A stretch of DNA of 7,324 bases from an uncultured Faecalibacterium sp. (GTDB lineage: Bacteria; Bacillota; Clostridia; Oscillospirales; Ruminococcaceae). Of the stretch, positions 7,319 through 7,324 are shown in pieces. Where the stretch lies: assembly GCA_945982465.1 (NCBI GenBank), contig CAMFSB010000078.1, positions 1 through 7,324 on the forward strand, read 5' to 3'. The position numbers and the translations under genes were made by a program. Position 1 is the first letter of the stretch; each line of letters begins with the position of its first letter. Below the pieces are notes generated by a model, which had not been told where the DNA came from, searched no databases, and saw only the letters and a program-made list of their open reading frames with translations.

Positions 7319-7324
7319 CCAGGC

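Noticed and set aside
7229..7324. Possible LexA/DinR operator upstream of the polymerase
   Set aside because: GGTTCAC/GTGAACC at 7265-7271 supplies only one half-site; no GAAC-4-GTTC palindrome is present.

Overview
The window looks like chromosomal DNA from a high-GC gut Firmicute of the Oscillospiraceae/Ruminococcaceae type (Faecalibacterium, Gemmiger or Subdoligranulum-like). This is inferred from strong AAGGAGG-type ribosome binding sites, GC-rich coding DNA, and protein families typical of Clostridia: a YolD-like protein beside a Y-family polymerase, a BspA-type leucine-rich repeat protein, and a lone GH1 enzyme. The genus cannot be fixed from the window.

Left block (1-3166, + strand): a tightly packed three-gene operon. 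It holds the 3' end of a VWA-like (DUF2201-type) protein, a MoxR-type AAA+ ATPase whose start codon overlaps the VWA stop codon (TAATG), and a BspA-like leucine-rich repeat protein starting one base after the ATPase stop. MoxR ATPases and VWA proteins usually work together as a chaperone or remodelling pair. The LRR protein may act as its adaptor or substrate receptor, which is inference.

Middle (3167-4828): a GH1 glycosidase with 6-phospho-beta-glucosidase signatures and its own strong RBS. It is followed by a textbook intrinsic terminator, then two more palindromes in a gene-free convergent interval.

Right block (4829-7228, - strand): a second operon read leftward. It encodes a 503-residue Y-family translesion DNA polymerase with intact catalytic carboxylates and a C-terminal clamp-binding motif, then a YolD-like protein (the family proposed to replace UmuD in Gram-positives), then a 100-residue membrane protein with three predicted TM segments. 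The YolD gene is flanked by imperfect direct repeats. The downstream repeat reproduces the last codons and stop of the polymerase gene, pointing to a past duplication or cassette insertion.

No tRNA, rRNA, CRISPR array, transposase or integrase was found. The least-described parts are the VWA-AAA-LRR cassette and the repeat-flanked yolD.
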